From: Flammeovirgaceae bacterium 311
Lineage (GTDB): Bacteria > Bacteroidota > Bacteroidia > Cytophagales > Cyclobacteriaceae
Assembly (NCBI GenBank): GCA_000597885.1
Contig: CP004371.1
Location: 496,001 to 560,000, forward strand
Direction of reading: 5' to 3'
Length of the DNA stretch: 64,000 bases
Part shown: positions 1-9,384 of the stretch, piece after piece
Numbering within the stretch: position 1 is the stretch's first letter
Layout of the letters: each line of letters opens with the position of its first letter
The notes under the pieces: generated by a model
Seen by the model: only the letters and a program-made list of their open reading frames with translations
The model's database searches: none
Told to the model about the DNA's origin: nothing
Position numbers and translations under genes: made by a program

Positions 1-2
1 CC

Positions 3-893
3 GGTTGTTTATTGATACCTGCTGCCGCCTTTGCTTCCAATACAAAACCAGATGTGATGGCACAGCCTATTATCCATAAAACAATTCCTTCAACAGGCGA
101 AAAAATTCCTGCCATCGGTATGGGTACATGGCAAACATTTGATGTGGGCAGTGCTGCATCTAAAAGAGCCGGTCTGGAGGAAATTCTTAAGATCTTTGTT
201 GAATCAGGCGGTAAAATGATTGATTCTTCTCCTATGTACGGCAGCTCTGAGGAGGTAGTAGGTGCACTTGCACAAAAGCTCGGCTTACATCCTTCGCTTT
301 TTGTTGCTACCAAGGTTTGGACATCAGGAGAGGAAGCCGGCATACAGCAGATGAATAACTCTATAGAGCTGCTGAAAACCCCTAAGCTGGACCTGATGCA
401 GGTACATAACCTGGTAGATTATAAAACTCATTTGAATACATTAAAAGCCTGGAAAGAGGAGGGGAAAATCCGCTACATAGGCATCACCCACTACACCACC
501 GGCTCCTATCCGGACCTGATGCGGGTGATGAAAGAATATGCTGTTGATTTTGTGCAGTTTAACTACTCCATCCAAACCAGAGAGGCAGAAAAAACAATAC
601 TGCCCTTTGCCGCAGACAGGGGGGTGGCCGTGATCATTAACAGGCCCTTTGAGGGTGGAAGTTTATTTACCCGTACCAGGGGCAAAGAATTACCCGACTG
701 GGCTGCAGAGATTGGCTGCCGGAGCTGGAGCCAGTTCTTCCTGAAATATATCATCTCTCACCCGGCAGTAAGCTGTGCCATTCCGGCCACAGACAAGCCT
801 CACCACCTAAAGGATAACATGGCTGCCATGTACGGCCATTTACCCGATGCTGCCACCAGAACAAAAATGCTGAATCTGTTCAAAAACATTTGA
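3..893 (+). CDS. Aldo/keto reductase, exported, 5' end cut by the window
   Basis: NAD(P)H-dependent aldo/keto reductase, substrate unknown. Numbered from a TTG at 12, the catalytic tetrad is visible: D71 and Y76 in DSSPMYG, K101 in VATKVW and H132 in LMQVHN. The frame is open to the first base, and the residues before and after the TTG (GCLLIPAAAFA) look like the end of a hydrophobic signal sequence with an AFA cleavage site. The true start therefore probably lies upstream, possibly with a Tat signal as is common for exported members of this subfamily (inference). The usual C-terminal helices are present and the protein ends normally at 893. The family call is secure; the start is not. Confidence 0.88.
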   Translation, partial: GCLLIPAAAFASNTKPDVMAQPIIHKTIPSTGEKIPAIGMGTWQTFDVGSAASKRAGLEEILKIFVESGGKMIDSSPMYGSSEEVVGALAQKLGLHPSLFVATKVWTSGEEAGIQQMNNSIELLKTPKLDLMQVHNLVDYKTHLNTLKAWKEEGKIRYIGITHYTTGSYPDLMRVMKEYAVDFVQFNYSIQTREAEKTILPFAADRGVAVIINRPFEGGSLFTRTRGKELPDWAAEIGCRSWSQFFLKYIISHPAVSCAIPATDKPHHLKDNMAAMYGHLPDAATRTKMLNLFKNI

Positions 894-1013
894 ATGCTTA
901 AAAGCTATCTCATAAATAGCAACTGAATCTTAAAAACAGATTACCGCTTGCGCAGGAATGGCAGGAGCCGCAGGGTATTTATGGGAAAGCTTCTTATAAC
1001 TGCAAATTTGCCA

Positions 1014-2192
1014 CTATTCTCCGGCTGCCATAGCAAATTTATAGATCCTGCCATCAAAGCCGCATACATACAACTCCTGGTGTTGATCTACCCCAAAAGA
1101 TGAAACCGGGAAGGGAACCTTGAATATTTCCGTATTCACTGAATTTGCCCTGTCGGTAAAATCAAGTGTCCAGATGCGGCTCGTTACAAAATCTGCATAT
1201 ATGTATTTGCCTTTTAGCTCATCAATGGCAGCCCCCCTGTATACATAGCCGCCTGTGATGGATACTCCCTCATCACGGCCATACTCCAAAACCGGCATAA
1301 CTAATCCTTCCTGCTCACAGCCAGATGATGGTTGAAAGCAGTGCTTGCCTTCCATTATATTCCAGCCGTAATTCTTTCCCTTTTCGATTATATCTACTTC
1401 CTCCCACTTGTTCTGGCCAACATCGGCAGCCCAAAGGGTGTTGGTTTGTGTATCAAAGCTAAACCTCCAGGGATTACGCAGCCCATACGCCCAGATTTCT
1501 TGTTTATAACCCTGCTGATTGGCTGCAAAGGGATTGTCTGCCGGAATGGCTTAGTTTTTCCCCGCTGCTTTACCATTTACATCGATGCGTAAAATAGCGC
1601 CTAACAAAGTGTTGAGACTTTGCCCGTTGTTCCTGGGATCACCGCCGGAGCCGCCATCGCCTACCGCTATGTATAAATACCCATCGGGCCCAAATGCCAG
1701 CTGGCCGCCATTGTGGTTTGAGTAAGGCTGTGGAATTTCCAGCAGTACCAGTTCGCTGCTATTATCAGCCATATCAGGGTTTGAGGCAGATACCCGGAAG
1801 CGGGAGATCACTGTTCGATTAGGATTAGAAGCCGTATAGTTTACATAAAAATAACCATTGCGCTGATAGTCGGGGTGAAAAGCCAAACCCAGCAGCCCTT
1901 CTTCGTTGCCGCTATCATCAACCTGGTCTTCAATGTCGAGGTAAGCAGCTGCATCTGCCACCGATGCTTCATTTGGAAAAACTGATATCACACCTCTTTG
2001 CTCCACCACAAACAGGCGGTTGTCGTTTGCATGCTGCAGATCTACCGGGCGCTCAAAGGATAAAGCAGGAAAAGCTTCCTGCACTTCCATATTGCCTGTT
2101 TTACTCCTGTAGTCTTCTTTTGATTGTGCACAGCCGGAGAAGAAAGCAAAGGATAATGCTGTGAAAAAGCAGAGGGTAGGGAGTATTTTCAA
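1014..2192 (-). pseudogene. PQQ-dependent sugar dehydrogenase lipoprotein, interrupted by one in-frame TAA
   Basis: Glucose/sorbosone dehydrogenase family (six-bladed propeller oxidising sugars with PQQ in the periplasm). The N-terminal 213 codons give a lipoprotein signal (lipobox FSGC) and family motifs such as PVDLQHANDNRLFVVEQRG and HNGGQLAFGPDGYLYIAVGD. A TAA at 1551-1553 stops the frame at GKAAGKN, but the same frame continues at once with AIPADNPFAANQQGY, then WAYGLRNPWRFSFD and SITGGYVYRG, to a stop at 1014. Relatives normally have a Tyr just before the IPADNP motif, so TAT or TAC to TAA is the simplest explanation. Total length 392 codons fits the family. Whether this is a real nonsense mutation or a base-call error cannot be decided here. 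Confidence 0.88.
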
Positions 2193-2236
2193 AGTACTAA
2201 AATTTTAAATGTTAAAACCTTTTGCCAGTCCTGCCT

Positions 2237-2263
2237 GCTTAGCTGCCAATACAGCAGCTAAGC
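2237..2263. terminator. Perfect 10-bp inverted repeat between two reverse-strand genes
   Basis: GCTTAGCTGC at 2237-2246 pairs with GCAGCTAAGC at 2254-2263 across a 7-base loop. It lies after the release-factor-like gene (ends 2332) and before the sugar dehydrogenase start (2192). There is no adjacent T-run, so it may be a weak terminator or an operator. Confidence 0.4.
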
Positions 2264-2331
2264 TCGTAAATCCATCTTTGTAAAATAGAATAGCTGATAA
2301 AAAGTTTACATTCCATCTATGGTCTTAGAGG

Positions 2332-3021
2332 CTACTCTTCGCCTGTATCCATAGTCCCCTCCAGGAGTGTAATTACTATTTCCTGGTGGAGTTCATCATA
2401 AATCATCTCTCCCCTAAGCAGGAACTTGTGCGCCTCCATCATTTCATCATAAATAGGGGTGTTTACATGTTTGGGTATTTTAAACAGGCGTTCATCCTTT
2501 TTATCAAAAGGTGTTTCTACTTTAGAATTGAACAGAAAAGGTATAAGTGTTTTTGAGCAGCTGATGGCAATGCGGTGTATGGTATTTTCTTCAAAATATA
2601 GCTGCAGCCGTTCATTGATGTTCTCAAAAAATTCTACTGTTTCCCCCAAACGGACCCTGGAGCCGGCTCGCGATTTACCCTTTGTTTTCAGATATTTGAT
2701 CTGGCTTTTTCCCTGCTTCTTCCGCACCATATAGGAGCGAAAAACTTTATGATCCAGGTTCTGGCCATCACTAAAATAACCCATGGCACAATTTCCTGAC
2801 TGGATCAGCAGCATCACATAATTTACAGCTTCTCCCTGATCAGGTGTTTGTACCGCAGGAGGAGGAATGACAATGGGAAGCCTGAAATAAACCAGCGGGT
2901 TTGCATAATCATCCTGAATGATCATCCTGTGCTTTTCATAATCATATACCGAAGAATAAGAGGAGTCCCGGATGTTATGGAGTAGTTGTAAAGATGCCTC
3001 TCTGTTAAAAAAACGATTCAT
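2332..3021 (-). CDS. VLRF1/baeRF-type release factor homologue (Vms1/ANKZF1-like)
   Basis: 229 residues. The centre of the protein reads like the VLRF1 domain of Vms1/ANKZF1, a peptidyl-tRNA hydrolase that frees nascent chains from stalled ribosomes: a strand YVMLLIQSGNCAMGYF, then HKVFRSYMVRKKQGKSQ, with the GxxQ signature at G104-Q107, then a Lys/Arg-rich stretch to R123 and a following helix NINERLQLYFEEN. These residues are seen directly; the function is by analogy with the family. The gene follows purU by 8 bases on the same strand, so it is probably translated from the fbp-purU transcript. No zinc finger or ankyrin repeats as in the eukaryotic proteins. Family assigned from memory of the motif, without a search. 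Confidence 0.6.
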   Translation of the reverse strand: MNRFFNREASLQLLHNIRDSSYSSVYDYEKHRMIIQDDYANPLVYFRLPIVIPPPAVQTPDQGEAVNYVMLLIQSGNCAMGYFSDGQNLDHKVFRSYMVRKKQGKSQIKYLKTKGKSRAGSRVRLGETVEFFENINERLQLYFEENTIHRIAISCSKTLIPFLFNSKVETPFDKKDERLFKIPKHVNTPIYDEMMEAHKFLLRGEMIYDELHQEIVITLLEGTMDTGEE

Positions 3022-3029
3022 TGGGGAAG

Positions 3030-3869
3030 CTATTCAAAAATTATCGTCTTGTTTCGGTACACAAACACCTGCTCGTGCAGTACCAGTTTTAGCGCCTTGG
3101 CCAGTACATTTTTTTCTACATCGCGGCCGGAACGTGCCATTTCCCTGGCACTGTAGGAGTGGTCTACCGGGATAACACTCTGTGCAATGATGGGTCCCTG
3201 ATCCAGCTCATTATTCACGAAATGGGCGGTGGCACCTATAATTTTTACACCTCGCTCGTAGGCCTGTGCATAAGGGTTTGCGCCCACAAAGGCAGGCAGG
3301 AAGGAGTGATGGATATTAACCAATTTATTTTCGAAGCGGGAGACAAAATCAACCGACAAGATGCGCATGTATTTGGCCAGTACCACAAATGCTGGATCAT
3401 ATTGCTGAATAACTTCCATCACTACTGCCTCATGTGCTTCACGGCTTTTACCTTCATGGCTGATGTGATAAAAAGGCACATTGAATTTATGGGTAAGCGG
3501 CTCAAGATCATTGTAGTTACTGATCACGCAAAGAATATTGGCATTCAGATCATTAAAAGTGTGCCTGATGAGCAGATCACTTAAACAGTGATACTCTTTT
3601 GTAGCCATCACCACAATGTCTTTCTTCCTCTGATCAGTGAGCTTGATGTGTACATTTTGTGGTAGCACCTTTTCCAGATCGCTTAACAGCTCATCTCTCT
3701 GGAAGGTACCAGAGAACTCGGTGCGCATAAAAAAATGCTGGTGTTTCCTTTCAACAAACTCTGCATTGCTGATGATGTTGAGGCCAAATTTGTTGTATAA
3801 AATATCAGTAACTTTGAATACCAGTCCTTTTTGGTCAGGACAGTTGATCAGCAGAATGTTTGATTGCAT
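3030..3869 (-). CDS. purU: Formyltetrahydrofolate deformylase
   Basis: Hydrolyses 10-formyl-THF to formate and THF, supplying formate and balancing one-carbon pools. An N-terminal ACT domain (ILLINCPDQKGLVFKVTDIL) is followed by a formyltransferase-fold catalytic domain with VNIHHSFLPAF, ANPYAQAYERGVKIIGATAH and NNELDQGPIIAQ, holding the Asn-His-Asp catalytic set. The frame is open to an ATG at 3923, but the ACT domain starts right after the ATG at 3867-3869, giving 279 residues, the usual family length; I prefer this start. Neither site has a Shine-Dalgarno sequence. It lies between fbp and the release-factor-like gene on one strand with very short gaps, so all three are likely cotranscribed. 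Confidence 0.93.
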   Translation of the reverse strand: MQSNILLINCPDQKGLVFKVTDILYNKFGLNIISNAEFVERKHQHFFMRTEFSGTFQRDELLSDLEKVLPQNVHIKLTDQRKKDIVVMATKEYHCLSDLLIRHTFNDLNANILCVISNYNDLEPLTHKFNVPFYHISHEGKSREAHEAVVMEVIQQYDPAFVVLAKYMRILSVDFVSRFENKLVNIHHSFLPAFVGANPYAQAYERGVKIIGATAHFVNNELDQGPIIAQSVIPVDHSYSAREMARSGRDVEKNVLAKALKLVLHEQVFVYRNKTIIFE

Positions 3870-3943
3870 GAGATAAGCTGGTAGAGCGTTTTTGGCCTTG
3901 TAGGCCGGCAATTTAATGCCCATTCATGAAAATTGCAGCAGCA

Positions 3944-5917
3944 CTAACTTTCTATAGGCTGAAATCGTTCTGTGATGCGTCCGGAACGGTAATAACTTAG
4001 TAATTCTTTCAGGTCCTCAATCAGTTCTTTGATTGCATCACCATCTTTGATATCAGAAACTTTTAGTGGTTTATCAGAATAGGAGTAAAGGGTTTCGCTG
4101 GATAAAATATCCAGTTCTTCATCTATTGCTCTTGCCGTAGACTCAAAAGGTAAATGGGCTATGATCTGCTTGCCCTGATCATCAAAGATCATGGTATATC
4201 CTGCAATGCCTGTCTGGTCCTGGTAGGCTTTGGCAAAACCACCATCAATCACAATCAGCTTTCCATTTGCCTTGATGGGGCTTTCACCCTTCTTGACCAC
4301 CACCGGAACATGACCATTGATGATGATAGCATTGTGCGGATCCAGTCCGAAATCCTCCATGATTTTGTTACAGGTTTCCGGGTTATCTCTGTATTTGTAG
4401 TACCATCCTTTCGTCTCCTTATGAATGGATGGATCGTTTATGAAATACCGCTCAAATGTGGTCATTTTGTCTTTACCAAACAGGGGAGACTGCGGGCCTG
4501 ACCATAGATACCACATCATATCCACTGCCAGATCATTTTCCGGGGTACCCACTACACCTGAAAAAGCTTCCCGGGCCAGCTTGTCCAGAAAATCCATGTA
4601 CTCTTTTCCCTTCAGCCTTTTTCCAAGCATCTCCACACAGGCAAGCTCACCTTGCTCATCGATCGGTATAGATCCGTGAAATAAGAGGCAATCGTTGGAA
4701 ATATGATAAATCGATCCTTTCTCAAACAAAAACTGCACATGCTTCTTTAGCCGGCTGCTGTGCTGGAAGGATTCAAAAAGCTGTGCTACCAGGTTTTCTT
4801 CTTCTTTAGATAATTTTGCTGGCGCCGCAGGATCAATGGTGGGAAAATAAGTGTCTTTTAACTGGTATATCTGACCTTCCACACGTACCTCGCCGGTGGC
4901 AAAATTTACATTAGAGAGCATCTTTCTGTTATTAAGATCAAATTCAGGCCTCCGGTCAATCAGCTGATCCTCCAGCTTGAACTGTATGATGCTGATGGCT
5001 TTGTGCATGATCCGGTTAAGCCAGAGTTCACTTTCATTAAGCAGCTCTTCGGGTTTTACCTTTGGATTAAAAATCAGGCTTTTGTCGTCTTTATAATGCT
5101 CCAGCGCAAATGAAGCCAGCGGGATCAGGTTAATGCCATACCCCTTCTCCAGGGTATTGGTGTTGCCATAGCGAAGGGATAATCTGATTACGTTTGCCAT
5201 ACAGGCCAAAGATCCCGAAGCAGCACCCATCCATACAATATCATGATTGCCCCACTGGATATCCACAGAATGATAATCTATCAGACTGTCTACCACAACT
5301 TCTGCACCGGGGCCCCGGTCAAAAATATCTCCGATCACATGGATTTTGGCAATCGCTATGCGTTGTATAAACTCTGCCAGTGCAATGATCAGTTTATCAC
5401 ACTCACCAATTTCAATGACTGTTTTTAAGAGTTTTTCATTATAGTCGCTCTTTCGCTTACCCAAAGCCTCTCCCTGCAGCAATTCAGCAATAATTAGCCC
5501 ATACTCACGCGACAACAGCCGGTCAATCTTTCTTTTGGTATAAATAGAGGTAAATTCATAGGCTATCGCTACAAGTCTTTTAATGGTGATGGTGTAAAAA
5601 TGCTCCCAGTCTGCATTTTCTTTTTTCAGAATTTCAAGCTTTTCGCCAGGGTAGTAGATCAGTGCTGCTAATCTGCGCAGGTCTTTATCATTTAATTCTT
5701 CACCAAACAGCTCTACAATCATCTGACGGATTAGTCCTGAACCATTTCTTAGCATATGCTGAAACGACTCATGCTCCCCATGAATATCGCTGATAAACAG
5801 CTCGGAGCTTTTAGGAAGCGATAACAGAGCCTCTAACAGAATGATCTCTTTGCCTACCTGTGCAGCATTTGGAAATTGATCAGAAAGTAATCGTAAATAT
5901 TTGGGATCATTTTTCAT
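3944..5917 (-). CDS. fbp: Fructose-1,6-bisphosphatase class 3
   Basis: 657 residues, the usual size of the class 3 (Bacillus-type) enzyme, which makes fructose-6-phosphate in gluconeogenesis. The metallophosphatase signature is spread through the protein: FISDIHGEHESFQHMLRNG, VIGDIFDRGPG, WGNHDIVWMGAA, LLFHGSIP and INGHVPV supply the Asp, His and Asn metal ligands. It is cytoplasmic. It is the promoter-proximal gene of the reverse-strand set with purU and the VLRF1-like gene. The 196-base region to the divergent dehydrogenase at 6114 should hold promoters for both directions. Confidence 0.95.
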   Translation of the reverse strand: MKNDPKYLRLLSDQFPNAAQVGKEIILLEALLSLPKSSELFISDIHGEHESFQHMLRNGSGLIRQMIVELFGEELNDKDLRRLAALIYYPGEKLEILKKENADWEHFYTITIKRLVAIAYEFTSIYTKRKIDRLLSREYGLIIAELLQGEALGKRKSDYNEKLLKTVIEIGECDKLIIALAEFIQRIAIAKIHVIGDIFDRGPGAEVVVDSLIDYHSVDIQWGNHDIVWMGAASGSLACMANVIRLSLRYGNTNTLEKGYGINLIPLASFALEHYKDDKSLIFNPKVKPEELLNESELWLNRIMHKAISIIQFKLEDQLIDRRPEFDLNNRKMLSNVNFATGEVRVEGQIYQLKDTYFPTIDPAAPAKLSKEEENLVAQLFESFQHSSRLKKHVQFLFEKGSIYHISNDCLLFHGSIPIDEQGELACVEMLGKRLKGKEYMDFLDKLAREAFSGVVGTPENDLAVDMMWYLWSGPQSPLFGKDKMTTFERYFINDPSIHKETKGWYYKYRDNPETCNKIMEDFGLDPHNAIIINGHVPVVVKKGESPIKANGKLIVIDGGFAKAYQDQTGIAGYTMIFDDQGKQIIAHLPFESTARAIDEELDILSSETLYSYSDKPLKVSDIKDGDAIKELIEDLKELLSYYRSGRITERFQPIES

Positions 5918-6113
5918 AAACTATCAGAAGTATTGGCAGCTGCGCCTTTTCACTAAATAACGTGAATCAGGAAAAGTTTTCAAAAACAACAAAAGATCAC
6001 CACTGCCAGGTTACATCATAATCCTTCTCCAAACATTATTTAAAAGAACCAATTACTGTTTTAAAAATAACTGTAGCACATATTCTTATTTTTAATTTTT
6101 CAAAGTTGTTATC

Positions 6114-7277
6114 ATGACTATACCTGTACGAACTCATGCTGCTATTCAAGCACCTAACCATAACAGCCTCACAGAATCATATTCTTACACCTATAGTCCG
6201 GATAGCAGGTTCCGGAAATTCAATCAACATCAATCGGTATTATTTAAAGCAGAAAAGTTTCTAAAAAAACATTTATTTGTTGCCCGTACACAGTTAACAG
6301 TTTTGCTGCTGATGCTCATAAGCATTTGCCTGGGTGGTTGTGCTACCTGGGAGCTGGGCGCATCGGGCCAGCGCAAAATAGCAGGTAAAACAGTGGTAAT
6401 TCTAGGCGCTTCCAGTGGTTTCGGTCGGGGAGTGGCAGAACAGCTTGGTGCTTACAATGCAAATGTAGTACTGGCCGCCCGCAGAGCAGATTTGCTGGAA
6501 GAAGTTGCCGGCCAGGTTCGTGCAGCAGGTGGCACGGCACTTGTGGTTCCCATGGATATCAGTAAGCCGGAAGAGGTGCAGCGTCTGGCAGAGGCTGCTG
6601 TGAGGCAGTATGGAAAAATAGATGTCTGGATCAATATGGCCGGCGTTGGAGGCATAGGCCGCTTTTGGGACATACCCCTTGAAGACCAGGCACGTATTGT
6701 TGATGTTAATCTTAAAGGTTTTATTTACGGCAGCCATGCGGCTATTCAGCAGTTCAGAGCTCAGGGCTATGGCAGACTCATCAATATGGGTTCTGTTGAA
6801 AGTGTAAATCCGCTTGCCTACCATGCAACCTATGCTGCAACAAAGGCAGGAATTCTGAACCTAAGCCAGGCCCTTAATCATGAATTAAGACTTAATGGTT
6901 ATAAAAACATAAAAGTTATTACAGTTGAGCCATGGGCGGTTGATACTCCCTTTTGGCGGCATGCAGCCAACTACAGTGGGGGCACCGGGCGCATGGCGGC
7001 AATGGACCCTCCCCGTAAGGTGGTGAATGCCACCATCAGGGCATCACTGCGCCGCAAGAACGAGCTTCCGGTGGGCTGGAAAGCAAAGGGAGCGTGGATC
7101 TCCCACCGCTGGTTTCCCCGCTTTACCGAAAGGTTATCGGCCAATATTATTCACAGATACCAGATCAAAAATGCACCACCTCTGCCACCCACTTCGGGTG
7201 CATTGCATGAACCAATGGAAGAGGGCAGAGGCGTAGATGATGGTGTTCGTGAGCGGATGAAAGAGGGAAAACAGTAG
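6114..7277 (+). CDS. Membrane-anchored short-chain dehydrogenase/reductase
   Basis: 387 residues. A classical SDR Rossmann domain starts near residue 90 with GKTVVILGASSGFGRG (TGxxxGxG variant GASSGFG), then the NMAGVGG motif, S227 in MGSVES and the Y240-x3-K244 pair in YAATK. Substrate unknown. Ahead of the domain is a polar stretch of about 50 residues and then a hydrophobic segment TQLTVLLLMLISICLGGC, which resembles a lipobox; the protein may be a lipoprotein if a later start is used, or have a non-cleaved anchor from the ATG at 6114. No Shine-Dalgarno separates the options. The C-terminal tail after residue 340 is polar and unconserved. Confidence 0.85.
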   Translation: MTIPVRTHAAIQAPNHNSLTESYSYTYSPDSRFRKFNQHQSVLFKAEKFLKKHLFVARTQLTVLLLMLISICLGGCATWELGASGQRKIAGKTVVILGASSGFGRGVAEQLGAYNANVVLAARRADLLEEVAGQVRAAGGTALVVPMDISKPEEVQRLAEAAVRQYGKIDVWINMAGVGGIGRFWDIPLEDQARIVDVNLKGFIYGSHAAIQQFRAQGYGRLINMGSVESVNPLAYHATYAATKAGILNLSQALNHELRLNGYKNIKVITVEPWAVDTPFWRHAANYSGGTGRMAAMDPPRKVVNATIRASLRRKNELPVGWKAKGAWISHRWFPRFTERLSANIIHRYQIKNAPPLPPTSGALHEPMEEGRGVDDGVRERMKEGKQ

Positions 7278-7402
7278 GGAAATTGATATAAAAACAAGGG
7301 GTTAAGGCTGGGACTTATCTTGGTTTCTAATACAAAGATCAAATGATAAATGTCTTACAAAGAATTGTCGGACATTTAGTTGAATGCTGCTTCATTGTAG
7401 CT

Positions 7403-7437
7403 ATAAAGCCCTCTGTCACAGCGACAGAGGGCTTTAT
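7403..7437. terminator. Perfect 15-bp hairpin downstream of the dehydrogenase
   Basis: ATAAAGCCCTCTGTC (7403-7417) and its exact complement (7423-7437) flank a 5-base loop. It is the strongest hairpin between the convergent genes ending at 7277 and 7561. The arms supply A/T ends in both directions, so it could serve either strand. Confidence 0.75.
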
Positions 7438-7510
7438 GATTTCTGTAAATAATTATGAAATAGCCAGAGAAGAGCATTCAGATAAAAACATATAATAAAA
7501 TCTTTGATCA

Positions 7511-7539
7511 AAAAAAGCCACCGGATTAAATCCGGTGGC
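7511..7539 (-). terminator. Intrinsic terminator of the porin gene
   Basis: On the reverse strand the stem GCCACCGGA / TCCGGTGGC (7517-7525 with 7531-7539) is followed by six or more T. It lies 22 bases after the porin stop. Confidence 0.85.
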
Positions 7540-7560
7540 CCAGCGTATAGCACCCCTTAA

Positions 7561-8865
7561 CTAAAATGCTATAACCGCTTCTACGTTAATTCCACTGAAT
7601 TCCGCCCCTGCAAACCGTCCTGTCCAGGCGTTGCCATTGTAGCTTTGTTGTACATATTCTACTTTGGTCAGGATGTTATTAGAGATAAACCAGCCACCGC
7701 CTACATTAACCCTGCTGATTTCTAGATTTTCTGTAGCGCTTTCTCTCATTTTGCCACTAATTGTATTATATCGGCCACCTACATAAAATCTTTCATCTGC
7801 ACCAAAGCGGTAGAGCAATTCACCTGCCACTTGCGTAAATGCACCTTCTTTATCAGGTTGTGGCTGTGTAAATTCGTTGTTACCATTTGCTACTTCATAG
7901 ATACCAAAGAACTCCAGGCCACCCAGTTTGATAAAGGGGTTAATTTGTATGGCAGTTAATTTGGTAAAGCGGGCATTATACCTGCCATCAAAGTTGCCAC
8001 CCTGAACAGCACCGGTTGCATCAGGTTGTGTATGCAACACCTGGTAATACCTTGCACCGCCACGGTCGCCACCATAAAGCCAGGTACCGGTAGTGGTACC
8101 ATTGTTAATATACCAGGAACCTGTCAGTCTTACCCTCAAATCTTCGTTCACCTGTTTGTCAAAGCCCAGTTTACCAAAGAAGGAAAGTTTGTTATCACTG
8201 TTTGCATTCACCACCACGTTCTGGTTAAGTTTACCATTGGTAACACCAACTACAGCCAGTAATCCATTTTTTTGGACTGTTACTTCACCAAAACCTTCTG
8301 TAGAAAAAGCATCCATAATATAGTTGCCTACAAAGGGATTGAAAATGGCCCTGGCATTGTCTGATCTTCTGAAGTGAGCATCGCCATAGTTGAATTCATC
8401 TAAACCTACTGTGATGCTGGTGTACTCCATAATGCCACTCAAAAATCCTGGTTTAATAAAATCAAGTTTGTCTATTCTCATATGACCACCTTTTATCCAT
8501 GCTTCATTATGATGCCTGGCAGACAGGTAAGTCCTTAGGTGCATTCGGACACCGTCAAGTAATTGAACATCGATATTCAGGTTTGCACTTGGCAGGTTAA
8601 GGTTCTGGCCAAGCTCTACCAGGTTGCTTTCGTCATTCGACTGCGTAATTCCCTGAAATTGCATTGCAAAATCACCGCCTACCCGAACTCTTACTCCCTC
8701 ATAAGTAACAGTATCAATTTTGGGTGCTTCAAATACATTTAAACCGGCTTTGCTATTAGGTCTGAAAAATTGTAAAGAAGGCTGTTGGGCAAATACATCT
8801 CCGGGAGTTGCCATCAGGACAGCTGCGAAGATTATTAGAGATGATTTAGTGAATAGATTTTTCAT
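7561..8865 (-). CDS. Outer-membrane beta-barrel porin
   Basis: 434 residues with a signal peptide (MKNLFTKSSLIIFAAVLMATPGDVFAQ region, cleavage near VFA-Q) and an amphipathic beta-strand pattern throughout. It ends in EAVIAF; a terminal aromatic residue is the usual outer-membrane insertion signal. Segments such as VRVGGDFAMQFQG, LSFFGKLGFDKQVNEDLRVR and YRFGADERFYVGGRYN are typical of phosphate-selective-porin-like proteins of Bacteroidota. The solute is unknown. Stands alone, with a strong terminator behind it. Confidence 0.75.
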   Translation of the reverse strand: MKNLFTKSSLIIFAAVLMATPGDVFAQQPSLQFFRPNSKAGLNVFEAPKIDTVTYEGVRVRVGGDFAMQFQGITQSNDESNLVELGQNLNLPSANLNIDVQLLDGVRMHLRTYLSARHHNEAWIKGGHMRIDKLDFIKPGFLSGIMEYTSITVGLDEFNYGDAHFRRSDNARAIFNPFVGNYIMDAFSTEGFGEVTVQKNGLLAVVGVTNGKLNQNVVVNANSDNKLSFFGKLGFDKQVNEDLRVRLTGSWYINNGTTTGTWLYGGDRGGARYYQVLHTQPDATGAVQGGNFDGRYNARFTKLTAIQINPFIKLGGLEFFGIYEVANGNNEFTQPQPDKEGAFTQVAGELLYRFGADERFYVGGRYNTISGKMRESATENLEISRVNVGGGWFISNNILTKVEYVQQSYNGNAWTGRFAGAEFSGINVEAVIAF

Positions 8866-9384
8866 GGCCGGTATGTTTTGTAGTATTCTTGTTAATCTGA
8901 TATCTGGTCTGTAGCAATTTTTATCATTGCCGAAGTTTGATTATTGAATGCTGTATATACTCTCGATGGTTTTATACATGAGTTGCACATCCATTTCAAT
9001 GATATAAATGTAGGGGGTCTGTATAAGAGAAATTATGACGAGAACAGTTATAAGTTATGATGCTTATCAGTTAATCACCAAGATTAGATATGATCAAAAA
9101 CACCTACTGTTACCAAAAGACTTAAAAATTGGGAGAACTAAATCTATGAGTTCTTTTATAGCATACAGACTGACAAAAGCGAAACCAGCCGGCCGGCGCT
9201 AATGCAGGTAATTCTGCAGCGGGTTATCCTGGAATTAGCATAGTATCCCTGTTTACAACAAATGTATGGTGCAGTATTGCTGAACAGAAAAGCCTCCCAG
9301 TAACCATCATAAAGATTTACCAGCTTATTTCTGATCAATCAAGTCCTTGAAAAAAATTGTAGCCGGGGGTAACTACCTGATGGA
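8866..9384. other. Intergenic region, nothing recognised
   Basis: 519 bases between the porin start and the guanine deaminase stop, both on the reverse strand. AT-rich. I see no convincing gene, hairpin or repeat; the porin promoter should lie at its left end. Confidence 0.5.
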
